Assembly: GCA_026706815.1 (NCBI GenBank)
Contig: JAPOYA010000059.1
Location: 1 to 64,000, forward strand
Direction of reading: 5' to 3'
DNA length: 64,000 nucleotides
DNA from: Acidimicrobiaceae bacterium
Lineage (GTDB): Bacteria > Actinomycetota > Acidimicrobiia > Acidimicrobiales > Aldehydirespiratoraceae
Position 1 is the first letter of the stretch. Every line of letters starts with the position of its first letter. Below the pieces are notes generated by a model. The model was not told the DNA's origin, did no database searches, and saw only the letters and a list, made by a program, of their open reading frames with translations. Positions 35,144 to 44,178 of this stretch are shown here, piece by piece. The position numbers and the translations under genes are program-made.

Positions 35144-36250
35144 ATGACGGATGCCAATAGCGACGAATCCGACCGCAAACTCCACGACGACGTGGTTTCG
35201 GGCAGAGCCTGGAACGACTTCTGCGATGCACTGAAGGTCGCGGGGGAGATGGTTCTCGAGCGTTCCGAATCCGATCTCGACAGAGCCGAGGGTTTCCGTT
35301 TTCTGAGTCGTCTGACCAGGGGAGGCCTGGCCGGCTTCGTGGAAGGCGGAGACATCCGCCACCCGATCATCAAGCCCTTGCCCGATCAGGTCAAGATCGG
35401 ATCAGACAACCCCGACTCTGCATACATGTCGTGCTCGATCGACGGCCGGCTCAACTACAAGGTGTCGGGCAATCGGGGCACGGTCCACTATCTGTCGTTC
35501 AGCGCTTTCGCCGGGAACTATGGCGCCTCACAGGAGCGTCTCGGAACGATGGGCTTCATCGACGGCAGCGATCTGCTGATCGACGAGAACGGCGACTTCG
35601 AACTGTTCGTGGGTCCGACTCCGCACGACCACAACTGGGTCAGGACAGATCCCGAGCCTGCCATGTTGGCGGTACGCCAGTTCCATCTCGATCGCAGCAC
35701 AGAAATACTGCCGACGCTGCGCATTGAATGCCTGGACCATGACGAGTTGCCGCCGCCGTTGAGTCCTGCACAGTTCGGCAGACAACTGGAGGGAGCGGTG
35801 ATGTTCGTGGCCGGCTGCTCCCAGATCTTCACCGATTGGGCCGACGAATTGATGGACGAGGTGCCCAACGGGATGCACACCAAGGCGGGTCCGGCTCAAG
35901 GCGCCTGGGGCGACCCGAACCAGATCTTCTATCACGGCGCTTATGACCTGGCCGAAGGCGAGGCGCTGCTGATCGAGTTCGTTCCGCCCGAGTGCTTCTA
36001 CTGGAACTTCCAGGTCGACAACCGCTGGATGGAGAGCCTGGACTACCGCTGGCTGCCGGTGACGGTCAACAAGCACACCGCGCACTATGAGCCGGACGGT
36101 TCGGTGAGGATCGTGGTGTCGAAGGAAGATCCCGGTTTCGGCAACTGGATGAGCACCGACGGCCACCCGAGGGGCTGTATCGGGTTGCGCTGGAACCAGG
36201 CGACCGAAGACGTGGAGCCGAAGCTCAGCGTGATCCGCCCGTTCGACTGA
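35144..36250 (+). CDS. DUF1214 domain protein (copy 2)
   Basis: A 368-aa paralogue of the proteins at 29673 and 55429. Shared segments include SGRAWNDFCDALKVAGEMVL near the start, and WNFQVDNRWMESLDY, DGSVRIVVSKEDPGFGNWM and HPRGCIGLRW near the end. Probably cytoplasmic; no signal peptide. Function unknown. Convergent with the O-methyltransferase gene, with 10 bases between the stops. Confidence 0.85.
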   Translation: MTDANSDESDRKLHDDVVSGRAWNDFCDALKVAGEMVLERSESDLDRAEGFRFLSRLTRGGLAGFVEGGDIRHPIIKPLPDQVKIGSDNPDSAYMSCSIDGRLNYKVSGNRGTVHYLSFSAFAGNYGASQERLGTMGFIDGSDLLIDENGDFELFVGPTPHDHNWVRTDPEPAMLAVRQFHLDRSTEILPTLRIECLDHDELPPPLSPAQFGRQLEGAVMFVAGCSQIFTDWADELMDEVPNGMHTKAGPAQGAWGDPNQIFYHGAYDLAEGEALLIEFVPPECFYWNFQVDNRWMESLDYRWLPVTVNKHTAHYEPDGSVRIVVSKEDPGFGNWMSTDGHPRGCIGLRWNQATEDVEPKLSVIRPFD

Positions 36251-36260
36251 CGAGGTCCGG

Positions 36261-36938
36261 TCAGCGGCGGCGGATCAGGGTGACCCCGTCGCCGACTGTG
36301 AGCAGCACCGCTTCGACTCGTTCGTCGGCAACCACGTGATCGTTGAAGGCGCGCAGGGCCACGGTGTCGGCGTCTTCGGCCCCTGAGTCCTCGAGAACCA
36401 TCCCGTACCAGATTGTGTTGTCGACCAGAATGACCCCTCGGGCCGACAACCGGGGCAGGATCTCTTCGTAGTAGGACATGTAGCCCGTTTTGTCGGCGTC
36501 GATGAACGCCAGATCGATTTTCGGTTCGGGTGGAAGGGAGCGCAGCGTTTCGATTGCGGGTGCGATCTGCAAATCGATTCGATCGGCCACACCGGCCGTT
36601 TCCCAGTGCTCTCGTCCGATGCTGGTCCATTCCTCGCTTATGTCGCAGCACAGCAGACGACCGCCGGGCGCCAGCCCGCGGGCGATGCACAGAGCCGAAT
36701 ATCCGGTGAATGTTCCGACTTCGACCGCGAACTCGACTTGCAGAACTGTGGTCAGCAGGGTCATGAACACACCCTGGTCAGTGCCGATCTGCATGCCTGA
36801 GAAACCCTTGGTCTTCTCGTTGGTGGCCGCGATCAGAGCTTGTTGGACTTCGTCGGGTTGGGTCGAGTGAGCCGCGGCGTAGGCAACGATGTCCTGGGGC
36901 ATCGAACTGTTTCGTGACACTTGGATCTCCTTAATCAC
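36261..36938 (-). CDS. Class I O-methyltransferase
   Basis: A 225-aa AdoMet-dependent enzyme of the catechol/caffeoyl-CoA O-methyltransferase type. AVEVGTFTGYSALCIARGL is motif I, LCCDISEEW motif II, DLAFIDADKTGYMSYYEEIL holds the metal-binding Asp, and ILVDNTIWYG follows. It needs a divalent metal and methylates a hydroxyl group, often on a catechol; the substrate is unknown. It is the last gene of the transporter operon, overlapping the upstream dehydrogenase stop by 4 bases (ATGA), so the two are translationally coupled. Confidence 0.87.
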   Translation of the reverse strand: MIKEIQVSRNSSMPQDIVAYAAAHSTQPDEVQQALIAATNEKTKGFSGMQIGTDQGVFMTLLTTVLQVEFAVEVGTFTGYSALCIARGLAPGGRLLCCDISEEWTSIGREHWETAGVADRIDLQIAPAIETLRSLPPEPKIDLAFIDADKTGYMSYYEEILPRLSARGVILVDNTIWYGMVLEDSGAEDADTVALRAFNDHVVADERVEAVLLTVGDGVTLIRRR

Positions 36939-38185
36939 ACGAGTCTTGTGAGCAGGTCAGGCTCGATGTCTTCGACAGTCACCGCGCCGCACAACGCCAT
37001 GGTACGGCGCATGCCGTCATCGAAGAAGTCGAGCAGCCAGTCGACTCCGAGTTCGCCCGCGGCTCCGAGGGCATAGAGGTAGGGCCGACCGGCCATTACC
37101 GCGTCAGCCCCAAGAGCACGGGCTTTGACCATGTCGCTGCCGCGCCGTACCCCGCCGTCGGCGATGATCTCGATGCTGTCGCCCAAGGCTTGGCGGCACG
37201 GCGCCACCAAATCGATCGGTGCGGGAGCCCCGTCGAGTTGGCGACCGCCATGGTTCGACAGACATACGGCGTCGACCCCGCGCTCAGCACAGAGCAAAGC
37301 GTCTTCGACGGTTTGCACGCCTTTCACGATCAATTTGCCGTCCCATTGCGAACGGAGCCAATCGATGTCATCCCATGACAACGATGGATCGAACTGTTCA
37401 GCCAGATGTTCCGAGAGCACAACAGCGCGTGTGCCGTCGGGTTTGTTGTCGCCCCTGCTGCTCGACGCGACATTGGCGAACACGATCGGGTCGCTGCGCA
37501 GGAACTGCCAGGTCCACGACGGTCGCAGCACCCCGTCGACGATGGTGCCGAGCCCGAGTTTCGGCGGGAGTTCCATCCCGCGTCTGACATCGCGTTCACG
37601 ACGACCCAACTGTGGCGCGTCGACGGTTACCACCAGCGCTTCGTAACGTGCCGCAGCAGCGCGCTCGATCATGTCGGCGAGCAGTTCACGGTCTTTCCAG
37701 ACGTACACCTGGAACCACAGACGTCGCTCTCCCTCCGCTCCCCAGGCGACGCTGTCGCTGGCCTCCGCCACCTCTTCGATCGATCGGGTGCCCATCGTCG
37801 AAAGCGTGCAGGGGATGCCGAGGCGTGCCGCGGCCCGTGCGACTGCCAGTTCACCTAGCGGATCGGCGACCCGGGTGAACCCGGTGGGCGCGAGCACCAG
37901 CGGCAGTGGCGTCGGGCGCCCCAGCAGCATGCACGCGGGGTCGATCGCAGACACGTCGCGCAATACCCGGGGACGAAAACCGAGCGTTTGATAAGCCCGC
38001 TCGTTTCCGACGAGTGTGAGCTCGTCTTCCGCGCCACCGTCGATGTAGTCGAAAACTCCCGCGGGCAACCGCTTCCTGGCCAACCGTCGAAGGTCGCCGA
38101 CATCCGCGCAGGAGTTGAGCCGTCGCCGTCCGGGGTCGAACTCCAGCTTGCGGAATCGCAGAACCGACCGCAGCGAATCAAACAT
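36935..38185 (-). CDS. FMN-dependent alpha-hydroxy-acid dehydrogenase
   Basis: A 416-aa TIM-barrel flavoenzyme of the lactate/glycolate/mandelate family. FDYIDGGAEDELTL, VLAPTGFTRVADPLGE, the catalytic His and Arg in CLSNHGGRQLDG and ADGGVRRGSDMVKARALGAD are all present. It oxidises an L-2-hydroxy acid to the 2-oxo acid; which one is unknown. It lies 24 bases after the LivH-LivM-LivG fusion gene and overlaps the O-methyltransferase. No clear ribosome site precedes the ATG at 38185; the space is filled by one copy of a 24-bp repeat. Confidence 0.9.
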   Translation of the reverse strand: MFDSLRSVLRFRKLEFDPGRRRLNSCADVGDLRRLARKRLPAGVFDYIDGGAEDELTLVGNERAYQTLGFRPRVLRDVSAIDPACMLLGRPTPLPLVLAPTGFTRVADPLGELAVARAAARLGIPCTLSTMGTRSIEEVAEASDSVAWGAEGERRLWFQVYVWKDRELLADMIERAAAARYEALVVTVDAPQLGRRERDVRRGMELPPKLGLGTIVDGVLRPSWTWQFLRSDPIVFANVASSSRGDNKPDGTRAVVLSEHLAEQFDPSLSWDDIDWLRSQWDGKLIVKGVQTVEDALLCAERGVDAVCLSNHGGRQLDGAPAPIDLVAPCRQALGDSIEIIADGGVRRGSDMVKARALGADAVMAGRPYLYALGAAGELGVDWLLDFFDDGMRRTMALCGAVTVEDIEPDLLTRLV

Positions 38186-38188
38186 TTC

Positions 38189-38284
38189 TTGGTCGCTTCG
38201 CGCTGGTTCTCATTGGTCGCTTCGCTCTGTGTCTGATTGGTCGCTTCGCTCTGTGTCTGATTGGTCGCTTCGCTCTATGGCCCG
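38189..38284 (-). repeat. Four 24-bp tandem repeats across a gene end
   Basis: Copies begin at 38189, 38213, 38237 and 38261 and share TTGGTCGCTTCGC; the two middle copies are identical and the outer two diverge at the 3' half. The repeats encode the C-terminal SDQSDTER tail of the transporter fusion and extend past its stop codon into the gap before the dehydrogenase. Slippage is the likely origin. Confidence 0.85.
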
Positions 38285-41200
38285 GTCGTCGGTGCCCAGG
38301 TAGCTGGCGACCACCGCGGGGTTGTTGCGCACCGCCTCGGGTTCGCCCGACGCGATCACAGCGCCGGATTCGAGGCAGTACACCCGATCGCTGATGCTCA
38401 TGATCAGGGGCATGTCATGCTCAATGATCAGCAACGAAGCCCCGAGTTCTTTGCGGATCTCGACGATCAGCGGACCGAATGCCTCGGTTTCACGCTGCGC
38501 GATCCCGGCGGTGGGTTCGTCGAGGCACAACAATTCGGCGTCGACCGCCAACAGCCCAGCGAGCTCAACGATGCGCCGAGTGCCAGTCGAAAGGTCTGAA
38601 ATGAAGCTGTCGGCGTAGCGGCCGAGGCCCAAGAAGTCGATCAGGTCGTCAGCGTCGCTCCGTTTGCGCCGCTCAGCGGGACCGTTCAAGAACAGCGCGC
38701 TCTTTATGAACGAAGATCGCTCCCGCGCTTCGAGCGCCACCTGCACCGATTCACGCACGGTCAGCTCAGGGAAGAGCGTGGCTGCTTGAAAGGTCCTGCC
38801 CAAGCCCTCCGATGAGCGTCTCGGCGGGGACAAGCTTGAGATGTCGAGGCCGATCAACTCGACAGTGCCGACCGATGGCACGAATCCGCCGACGGCGTTC
38901 ATGAACGTCGATTTTCCGGCGCCGTTGGTGCCGATCAGCCCGACGATCTCGTCGCGATGCACGTCAATGTCCACATGGTCCACCGCGATGTTGCCCCCGA
39001 AATTGACGGTGATGTCGTGGGTGCGCAGAACCAGACCGTCTTCGTCGGAGCCGCTTGGACTCGCCTCGTTGACCCGCGCCGCTGATGCCAAACGCCTTTC
39101 GCTGGGCAGCCAGTTGCGAACAAAGAACGGCCACATGAACGGGACTGGCGGCAGTTCGAACAGCAACAGGAGCGTGTAGAGCGTTTTCTGGCGGGCAGAA
39201 CCAACGATTCTTGTGGGGGCGGGCGCCAGCGAATAGAGCAGGCGCGCTGACCAGAACCCTGAAGCAGCGACCGCCAGCAGCACGATGCCCCAGCCGTAGG
39301 AGTCGCCGTTGAACAGCTGCGGCAACGCCAGCACCGCGATGACAGCCGACGTCAACGCTTTGATGACAGCGATCCCGCAACCGCCCAAGCGAGCCAGATC
39401 AGACGGGGGCGCCGCGAGCTGGCGGGGGTCGCGGCGTACCCGGTCCTGTAGCGCCACAGGCGGCCGGGTAGTGGACTCGCCGTGAATCTCGCTGGCGCGT
39501 CGGCGTTCGACCACACCGATCAACGTGTTGCGCATTGTGTGGGCGATCTGCACGAACCCGCCCGGGAAGTACATGAGCACGAACAAGAAACCCATGCTCG
39601 AAGTGACAAGTCCGATCACAGGCTGATCGGGAAAGAACTTCGGCAAGCCTTCGATCCACAATGCGCCGAGCAGTGGACCTGTGATCGACCCGAGCCCGCC
39701 GATCACGACCATGTTCACGGTCTCCAGCGAATCGCCGATCCGGAACAGCGCTTCGTTGAAACGAATCTGACGGACGAGATTGCCCAGCAATGCCCCGCCG
39801 AGTCCGGCGACGCCGCCGGCCACCGCGAAAGCCATGAGCTTCATCCGCACCGGCGAGACGGTGTAGGCAGAAGCGGTGTCCGCGTTGTCGCGCACCGCGA
39901 TGACAGACCGTCCGAACCCGGAACGCCGCAGACGCCCGAGTACGGCCACCACCACAACCAGACAGGCGAGCGTGAAGTAGAAGTAACTTCGCTGGTCTTT
40001 GAGGAACCATCCGAAGAAATAGCCGCGGTCGAAGAGCACGCTTCGTTCGCCGTTGCTCAGGAACGGTCGGCCGTACAGGTACTGTTCCGCGGCGATCGCA
40101 AACGCGAAAGTCGACACCGCAAGCATCAGCCCCCGCACTCTTAATGCCCCGACTCCCGTTATGGCTGCAACCGCGGCGGTGAAGAACACGGCTGCGATGA
40201 TCGCCGGAATGGTGGGGATACCAGGCCATTCGAAGTCGATCAGGCGGGTGTCTCCGTAGCCGATGTCGAGTTCGACCCCGCGGTTGAATGCCGCAGCGCT
40301 CAATGCGCCGATCCCGGCATAGGCCATCTGAGCCAACGAGAGCTGTCCCGACCAGCCGGTGATGACTGTGAGCGAAGCGACGCATATCGCGACTCCGACA
40401 ATCGATGAGTACAGCAGGAACTGCGATTGCTTTATTTTCTCGGGCGCTTCCCAGAACGACTGGTTGTCGTTGATCCAACCGAATATCTCGACGTGTCGCC
40501 AAGCAATAATGATCACGATCAGCAAGCCGATCCCCATGGCGATGCGGTGCATGTTGCGGATCCACCAGACGTCTCGCGCCCACAGCGGCAAGGGCCGCAC
40601 TTTGGGTGCGAACGCCAACACAGCTTCGTCGTCGTTGCGGCTCTGCCAATACAGTGCGACAACCACCGCCACGAACACCAACAACGTGCCCAGACCTGGA
40701 TCTCGGGTGAAGTTGAAGTTGAACAGATTCTGGGCGATGCCGAGGGCGATTCCGCCGATCATGGCCCGCGGGAAGGAGCGCATCCCGGCGATAACGGCCG
40801 CCGCGAGCGCGTTGGTGAGCGTGTAAGGCCCCAGATTCTCGATGCCGCTAGCGGCTGACCCTCCGCTCAGCAGGATCATCGAAAGGGTGGCCAGGAACCC
40901 GCCTATCGTCCACACGACCGTGGACACAACGTGCGGGTTGACTCCCGAAAGACGGCTCAGATCGACGTTGTCAGCCGAAGCTGTGATCGCTTTGCCAAAC
41001 ACTGTTTTCGACGCCAGCAGACCGAGTGCAAGCGCAACGAGCGGCACGACGATCAGCACTTGGACGTTTGCGCCGATGATGCGCAGCCCTTCATCGTCGG
41101 CCACGCCGGGAATCCAGGTGGTCAGCGCGGTCAGCCAGGAGACGGAGTCTTCCCAAATCGTGCCGATGGCCACCGGGTACGAAGTTTGCGTGCCTTCGAT

Positions 41201-41569
41201 GTCCGGGTACGCCAGCACCACGATGGCACGCATCAGATCGGCGATCCCGACCGTGGCGATGAGCAGCACCACGCGAGGTTGATGAAAGAGCCGTTTGACG
41301 ATGACAAGCTCGACGACCGCGCCGATCAACGCGCCGATGAGCAGACACGAGATCAACGCGATCCAAAACGGGAAACCCCAGTTGATCATCATCAACGCGA
41401 ACAGCGCGGCGCCGGGCAACCCCATATTGCCGACCGCAAAGTTGATCACTCGAGTGCTGCGATAGATCAACACGATCCCCATGGCCAACAGGCCGAAAAT
41501 GAGACCGTTGACCACTCCCCAGAAGATCACCTGGTTGGTGATCCAAACCCCGAGGACCGCGGTCGGCAT
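38210..41569 (-). CDS. Fused branched-chain-amino-acid-type ABC transporter LivH-LivM-LivG
   Basis: A 1119-aa single chain that joins three normally separate subunits. Residues ~1-310 are a LivH-type permease (INFAVGNMGLPGAALFAL), ~340-690 a LivM-type permease (SLAQMAYAGIGALSAAAF; VIGGLGSITGPLLGALWIEG), followed by a linker with extra helices, and from ~857 a LivG-type ATPase with GTNGAGKST, LSTGTRRIVELA, CLDEPTAGIA and IIEHDMPLIM. Imports branched or acidic amides or carboxylates; the substrate is unknown. Its ATG overlaps the stop of the MFS-LivF gene by one base. No substrate-binding protein lies in the window. The C-terminus carries repeated SDQSDTER. Confidence 0.88.
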   Translation of the reverse strand: MPTAVLGVWITNQVIFWGVVNGLIFGLLAMGIVLIYRSTRVINFAVGNMGLPGAALFALMMINWGFPFWIALISCLLIGALIGAVVELVIVKRLFHQPRVVLLIATVGIADLMRAIVVLAYPDIEGTQTSYPVAIGTIWEDSVSWLTALTTWIPGVADDEGLRIIGANVQVLIVVPLVALALGLLASKTVFGKAITASADNVDLSRLSGVNPHVVSTVVWTIGGFLATLSMILLSGGSAASGIENLGPYTLTNALAAAVIAGMRSFPRAMIGGIALGIAQNLFNFNFTRDPGLGTLLVFVAVVVALYWQSRNDDEAVLAFAPKVRPLPLWARDVWWIRNMHRIAMGIGLLIVIIIAWRHVEIFGWINDNQSFWEAPEKIKQSQFLLYSSIVGVAICVASLTVITGWSGQLSLAQMAYAGIGALSAAAFNRGVELDIGYGDTRLIDFEWPGIPTIPAIIAAVFFTAAVAAITGVGALRVRGLMLAVSTFAFAIAAEQYLYGRPFLSNGERSVLFDRGYFFGWFLKDQRSYFYFTLACLVVVVAVLGRLRRSGFGRSVIAVRDNADTASAYTVSPVRMKLMAFAVAGGVAGLGGALLGNLVRQIRFNEALFRIGDSLETVNMVVIGGLGSITGPLLGALWIEGLPKFFPDQPVIGLVTSSMGFLFVLMYFPGGFVQIAHTMRNTLIGVVERRRASEIHGESTTRPPVALQDRVRRDPRQLAAPPSDLARLGGCGIAVIKALTSAVIAVLALPQLFNGDSYGWGIVLLAVAASGFWSARLLYSLAPAPTRIVGSARQKTLYTLLLLFELPPVPFMWPFFVRNWLPSERRLASAARVNEASPSGSDEDGLVLRTHDITVNFGGNIAVDHVDIDVHRDEIVGLIGTNGAGKSTFMNAVGGFVPSVGTVELIGLDISSLSPPRRSSEGLGRTFQAATLFPELTVRESVQVALEARERSSFIKSALFLNGPAERRKRSDADDLIDFLGLGRYADSFISDLSTGTRRIVELAGLLAVDAELLCLDEPTAGIAQRETEAFGPLIVEIRKELGASLLIIEHDMPLIMSISDRVYCLESGAVIASGEPEAVRNNPAVVASYLGTDDRAIERSDQSDTERSDQSDTERSDQ

Positions 41570-43776
41570 CAGCCGCCTTCCTTCCCGAGGAACACGGCTC
41601 GGGCCAGATCGTCGCGAGCCGCCAGTTCCTGCGCGGAGCCCTCGAAGCGGACTTGTCCCTTCTCCAAGAATATGGCCCGGTCCGAAACCGCGAGGGCCAC
41701 GTTGAGCGATTGCTCGACGATGATCATGGTCTGGCCGGCGGCGCGCAGCGTGTCTATGTGTTCAAGCAGTTCTTGGACGACGGTTGGAGCGAGACCCAAG
41801 GAGAGTTCGTCGATGATCAACAATTCGGGTTCGTGCAACATGACCCGTGCCAGAGCGAGCATTTGCTGCTGCCCGCCGGACAGGTCGCCGGCGCAGTCCG
41901 ACGAGCGGCCCGCCAACGCCGGGAACATTTCGAGCACTCGGTCGATCCGGCGTTGGACGTCGGCGGCATCGGCGCGGTAGTTGTAAGCCCCGATCGTGAG
42001 GTTGTCGCCGATCGACATCGACGGCCAGATCCCCTGGCCCCCGGGCAGCATTTGGATGCCCAGCCGCCCTCTGGTTTCGGGGTTCGCGAACGTGGCGGTG
42101 CGACCCTGGTAGCGCACAACGCCGCGCTCGGGCGTTTCGAGGCCGGCAACGACTCTGAGGATCGTCGACTTGCCGGCCCCGTTCGTGCCGAGCAGCGCCA
42201 GAGTTTCGCCCTGTTGCACGTCGAAGGACACGTCGAACAGGACCTGTACCTTCCCGTAGCTGAAGTCGATGTGGCTCACCTGCATCACCGGAACGTCGGT
42301 TCCCGCGTCGATGAGGTCGTGATAGCCCTGTTCCTCGCGGAGTTCTTCAACGACCAGCGACAGGTCGTGGCGGACCCGGTGCGAGCCCTTCATGATGTAG
42401 TAGCCGCCGAGCGGCATGAACACGATCGTCAAGAAGGTGATCGCGGCGCGTTCCCCGACAGTGTCCTGCAGAAATGCGCTCACAAGTCCGCCGGCGACGC
42501 CGCCGCCGGCGAACATGAAGAAGGTGATGATCGCGGTGCCCATGCCGCGCAGCCGGTAGGGGACCACGCTTTGGATCGAAGGCTGGACCATCGAGAAAGC
42601 GGCGCCCAGGAACGTGCCGTTCAATGTCGCGAACACGACGAAGAGCCACACGTTCGGCATCGAATACTGCAGCGGCACGAGAATCGCTGCCGGGATCAGC
42701 AGCAGACCCATGATCCGCAGCGCCTTGTCGGGGGCCTCTCTGAATGTCTGGTCGAAGCGCTTGCCGATCCACGGCAGGAACGCGACGATCAAAACTCCGG
42801 TCGGCGCGGTCGCGAACCCCCGCTCCAGCGCGTCCAAGCCGAACTCCTCGTCCAAGAAGAAGCTCTGGATGGAACCGCCGGGAAACAACGCGAAACCGAT
42901 GGCGACCATGGCCATGGTCATGTAGCGGATCGTGTCGATTCGCCAGATGCGAGCGAACGCAGCGCCGACTGAGATGGGGATTTCAGCTGAGTCCTTGCCG
43001 AAGGAATGGCCCAGCACGTCCCTCTTCTCCCACTGGCCCCGCTCCGGTTCAGGCAGCGCGAAAGCCAGCACTGCCAGGACGGCCACGGGGATTCCGAGGC
43101 TCAGATACGCCCAGCGCCAGCCTTCGCCGCCCCCGACGGCGACCGCGATTCCGCCGACCAGGATCGGGCTCGCCGCGTTGAACACCCGGCCGACGGCCGC
43201 GTTGGTCGCGAAGATGCGACCCCTGACGCCGATCGGGTAGGCGTCTGCCAACAGAGTCGCGTGAACGGTGATCGTGTTGGCCTTGGAGATGCCGGTGAAG
43301 AACCGTGTCCAGAACAGCATGAAGGCGTTGACCGCGAGTCCGCTGAGAGCAGCGAATCCAGCAAAAGCCATGCTTGCGAAGCCGATTATCGGGCCTCGCC
43401 GAATCCGGTCGGCGAGCCAGCCCATGGGTCCCGCCCCGAGCACGAAGAAAGCTACCGAGGCAACCGAGATGAAGGTGATCGTGCCGTCGGACACGTTGAG
43501 GGTCTCGGCGATGTCGGGGCCGAGAATGTTGATTGCGGCGCCCTCGAGCTCGTCCATGGAGTTGAGCGCGAGGAGCACCCCGAAGGTGTAGACCCCGCCC
43601 TTGTTCAGGCCGTCGCGGAATCCCATCTCGTCAGTGCCCACTCCAGGCAGGATGTCATCGGCAAAAAGCACGGCCTCGGATCGCTCGGCCTGGCTCTTTT
43701 GGCGAGCGGCTTCTTCGTCGAGCATCGTTGCGGTCAGCGAGGCCGCGGTGCGTGGCGCTTCGCTCTCGTCAGCCAC
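41569..43776 (-). CDS. MFS transporter fused to LivF-type ABC ATPase
   Basis: A 735-aa chimera. Residues ~55-465 are a 12-helix major facilitator domain with the MFS motif GWLADRIRRGP (119-129). After a short linker, residues ~497-735 are a LivF-type ATPase: Walker A GTNGAGKST (530-538), signature LSGGQQQ (632-638), Walker B LLIIDELSLGLAP and MIIVEQSLNVAL. LivF should pair with the LivG domain of the next gene to energise that ABC importer, which would tie an MFS domain to it. GTG 43776 is the start, with AAGGA 9 bases upstream. First gene of a four-gene operon. Confidence 0.88.
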   Translation of the reverse strand: MADESEAPRTAASLTATMLDEEAARQKSQAERSEAVLFADDILPGVGTDEMGFRDGLNKGGVYTFGVLLALNSMDELEGAAINILGPDIAETLNVSDGTITFISVASVAFFVLGAGPMGWLADRIRRGPIIGFASMAFAGFAALSGLAVNAFMLFWTRFFTGISKANTITVHATLLADAYPIGVRGRIFATNAAVGRVFNAASPILVGGIAVAVGGGEGWRWAYLSLGIPVAVLAVLAFALPEPERGQWEKRDVLGHSFGKDSAEIPISVGAAFARIWRIDTIRYMTMAMVAIGFALFPGGSIQSFFLDEEFGLDALERGFATAPTGVLIVAFLPWIGKRFDQTFREAPDKALRIMGLLLIPAAILVPLQYSMPNVWLFVVFATLNGTFLGAAFSMVQPSIQSVVPYRLRGMGTAIITFFMFAGGGVAGGLVSAFLQDTVGERAAITFLTIVFMPLGGYYIMKGSHRVRHDLSLVVEELREEQGYHDLIDAGTDVPVMQVSHIDFSYGKVQVLFDVSFDVQQGETLALLGTNGAGKSTILRVVAGLETPERGVVRYQGRTATFANPETRGRLGIQMLPGGQGIWPSMSIGDNLTIGAYNYRADAADVQRRIDRVLEMFPALAGRSSDCAGDLSGGQQQMLALARVMLHEPELLIIDELSLGLAPTVVQELLEHIDTLRAAGQTMIIVEQSLNVALAVSDRAIFLEKGQVRFEGSAQELAARDDLARAVFLGKEGG

Positions 43777-43935
43777 TCAGATTCATCCTTGACGAAGTGC
43801 GGCCCATAGAGGCCGCTACTCTAGCCGACCATCATTTTGGGTTTCTAGTTGGCTACGGTGACTGTCGTCGACACGGGTCAGCGCAGGAACAGAAGGACTC
43901 CGATATGGCATTGTCGACCACCACCGATGAGGGTG

Positions 43936-44004
43936 ATGAGCGGGATTGATCTGACGGACAGGGCTGCGGTCGTCACCGGCGCCAGCACCGGCCTCGGGCG
44001 ACTG
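43936..44004 (+). pseudogene. Short-chain dehydrogenase N-terminal fragment
   Basis: From an ATG at 43936 the plus strand encodes SGIDLTDRAAVVTGASTGLG, the SDR nucleotide-binding start with TGxxxGxG. After GLGR the similarity ends and unrelated codons follow up to 44157. The rest of the gene has been lost. Confidence 0.65.
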
Positions 44005-44166
44005 ATGTGGACTACGCGGCGCGCCCTAGTCGGTTTCAGAGCAACTCGTCGGCGAAACGTTCTCGTCCAACTAGATCGCCTTGGAGCGAGATCTCGTCGG
44101 GCTCGGCTCCATCTGCAGTCGGTGTCAGACGTACGGCAGCACGAAGTTATATCTTGACACCGATGC

Positions 44167-44172
44167 TATGAT
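44167..44172 (+). promoter_or_regulatory. -10 box of the RHH/PIN pair
   Basis: TATGAT, 6 bases before the ATG at 44179. It overlaps an ATATC...GATAT inverted repeat (44150-44174) that could be the antitoxin operator. Confidence 0.5.
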
Positions 44173-44178
44173 ATCACC

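Larger units (their letters stand above)
43777..44178. other. Gap with SDR fragment and toxin-antitoxin promoter
   Basis: A 402-base divergent region. It holds the upstream region of the transporter operon, a short-chain dehydrogenase N-terminal fragment (43936-44004) and the promoter of the RHH/PIN pair at its right end. No intact gene. Confidence 0.5.

Noticed and set aside
38189..38284. Tandem 24-bp units considered as a CRISPR array
   Set aside because: No spacers between units; they are contiguous and encode a protein tail.
41653..42972. 439-codon plus-strand open frame opposite the MFS-LivF gene
   Set aside because: Shadow frame rich in Arg, Gln, His and Asp with no motif; the minus-strand product is a clear transporter fusion.
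44154..44172. TTGACA at 44154 as the -35 box for TATGAT at 44167
   Set aside because: Only 7 bases separate them; sigma-70-type promoters need about 17.
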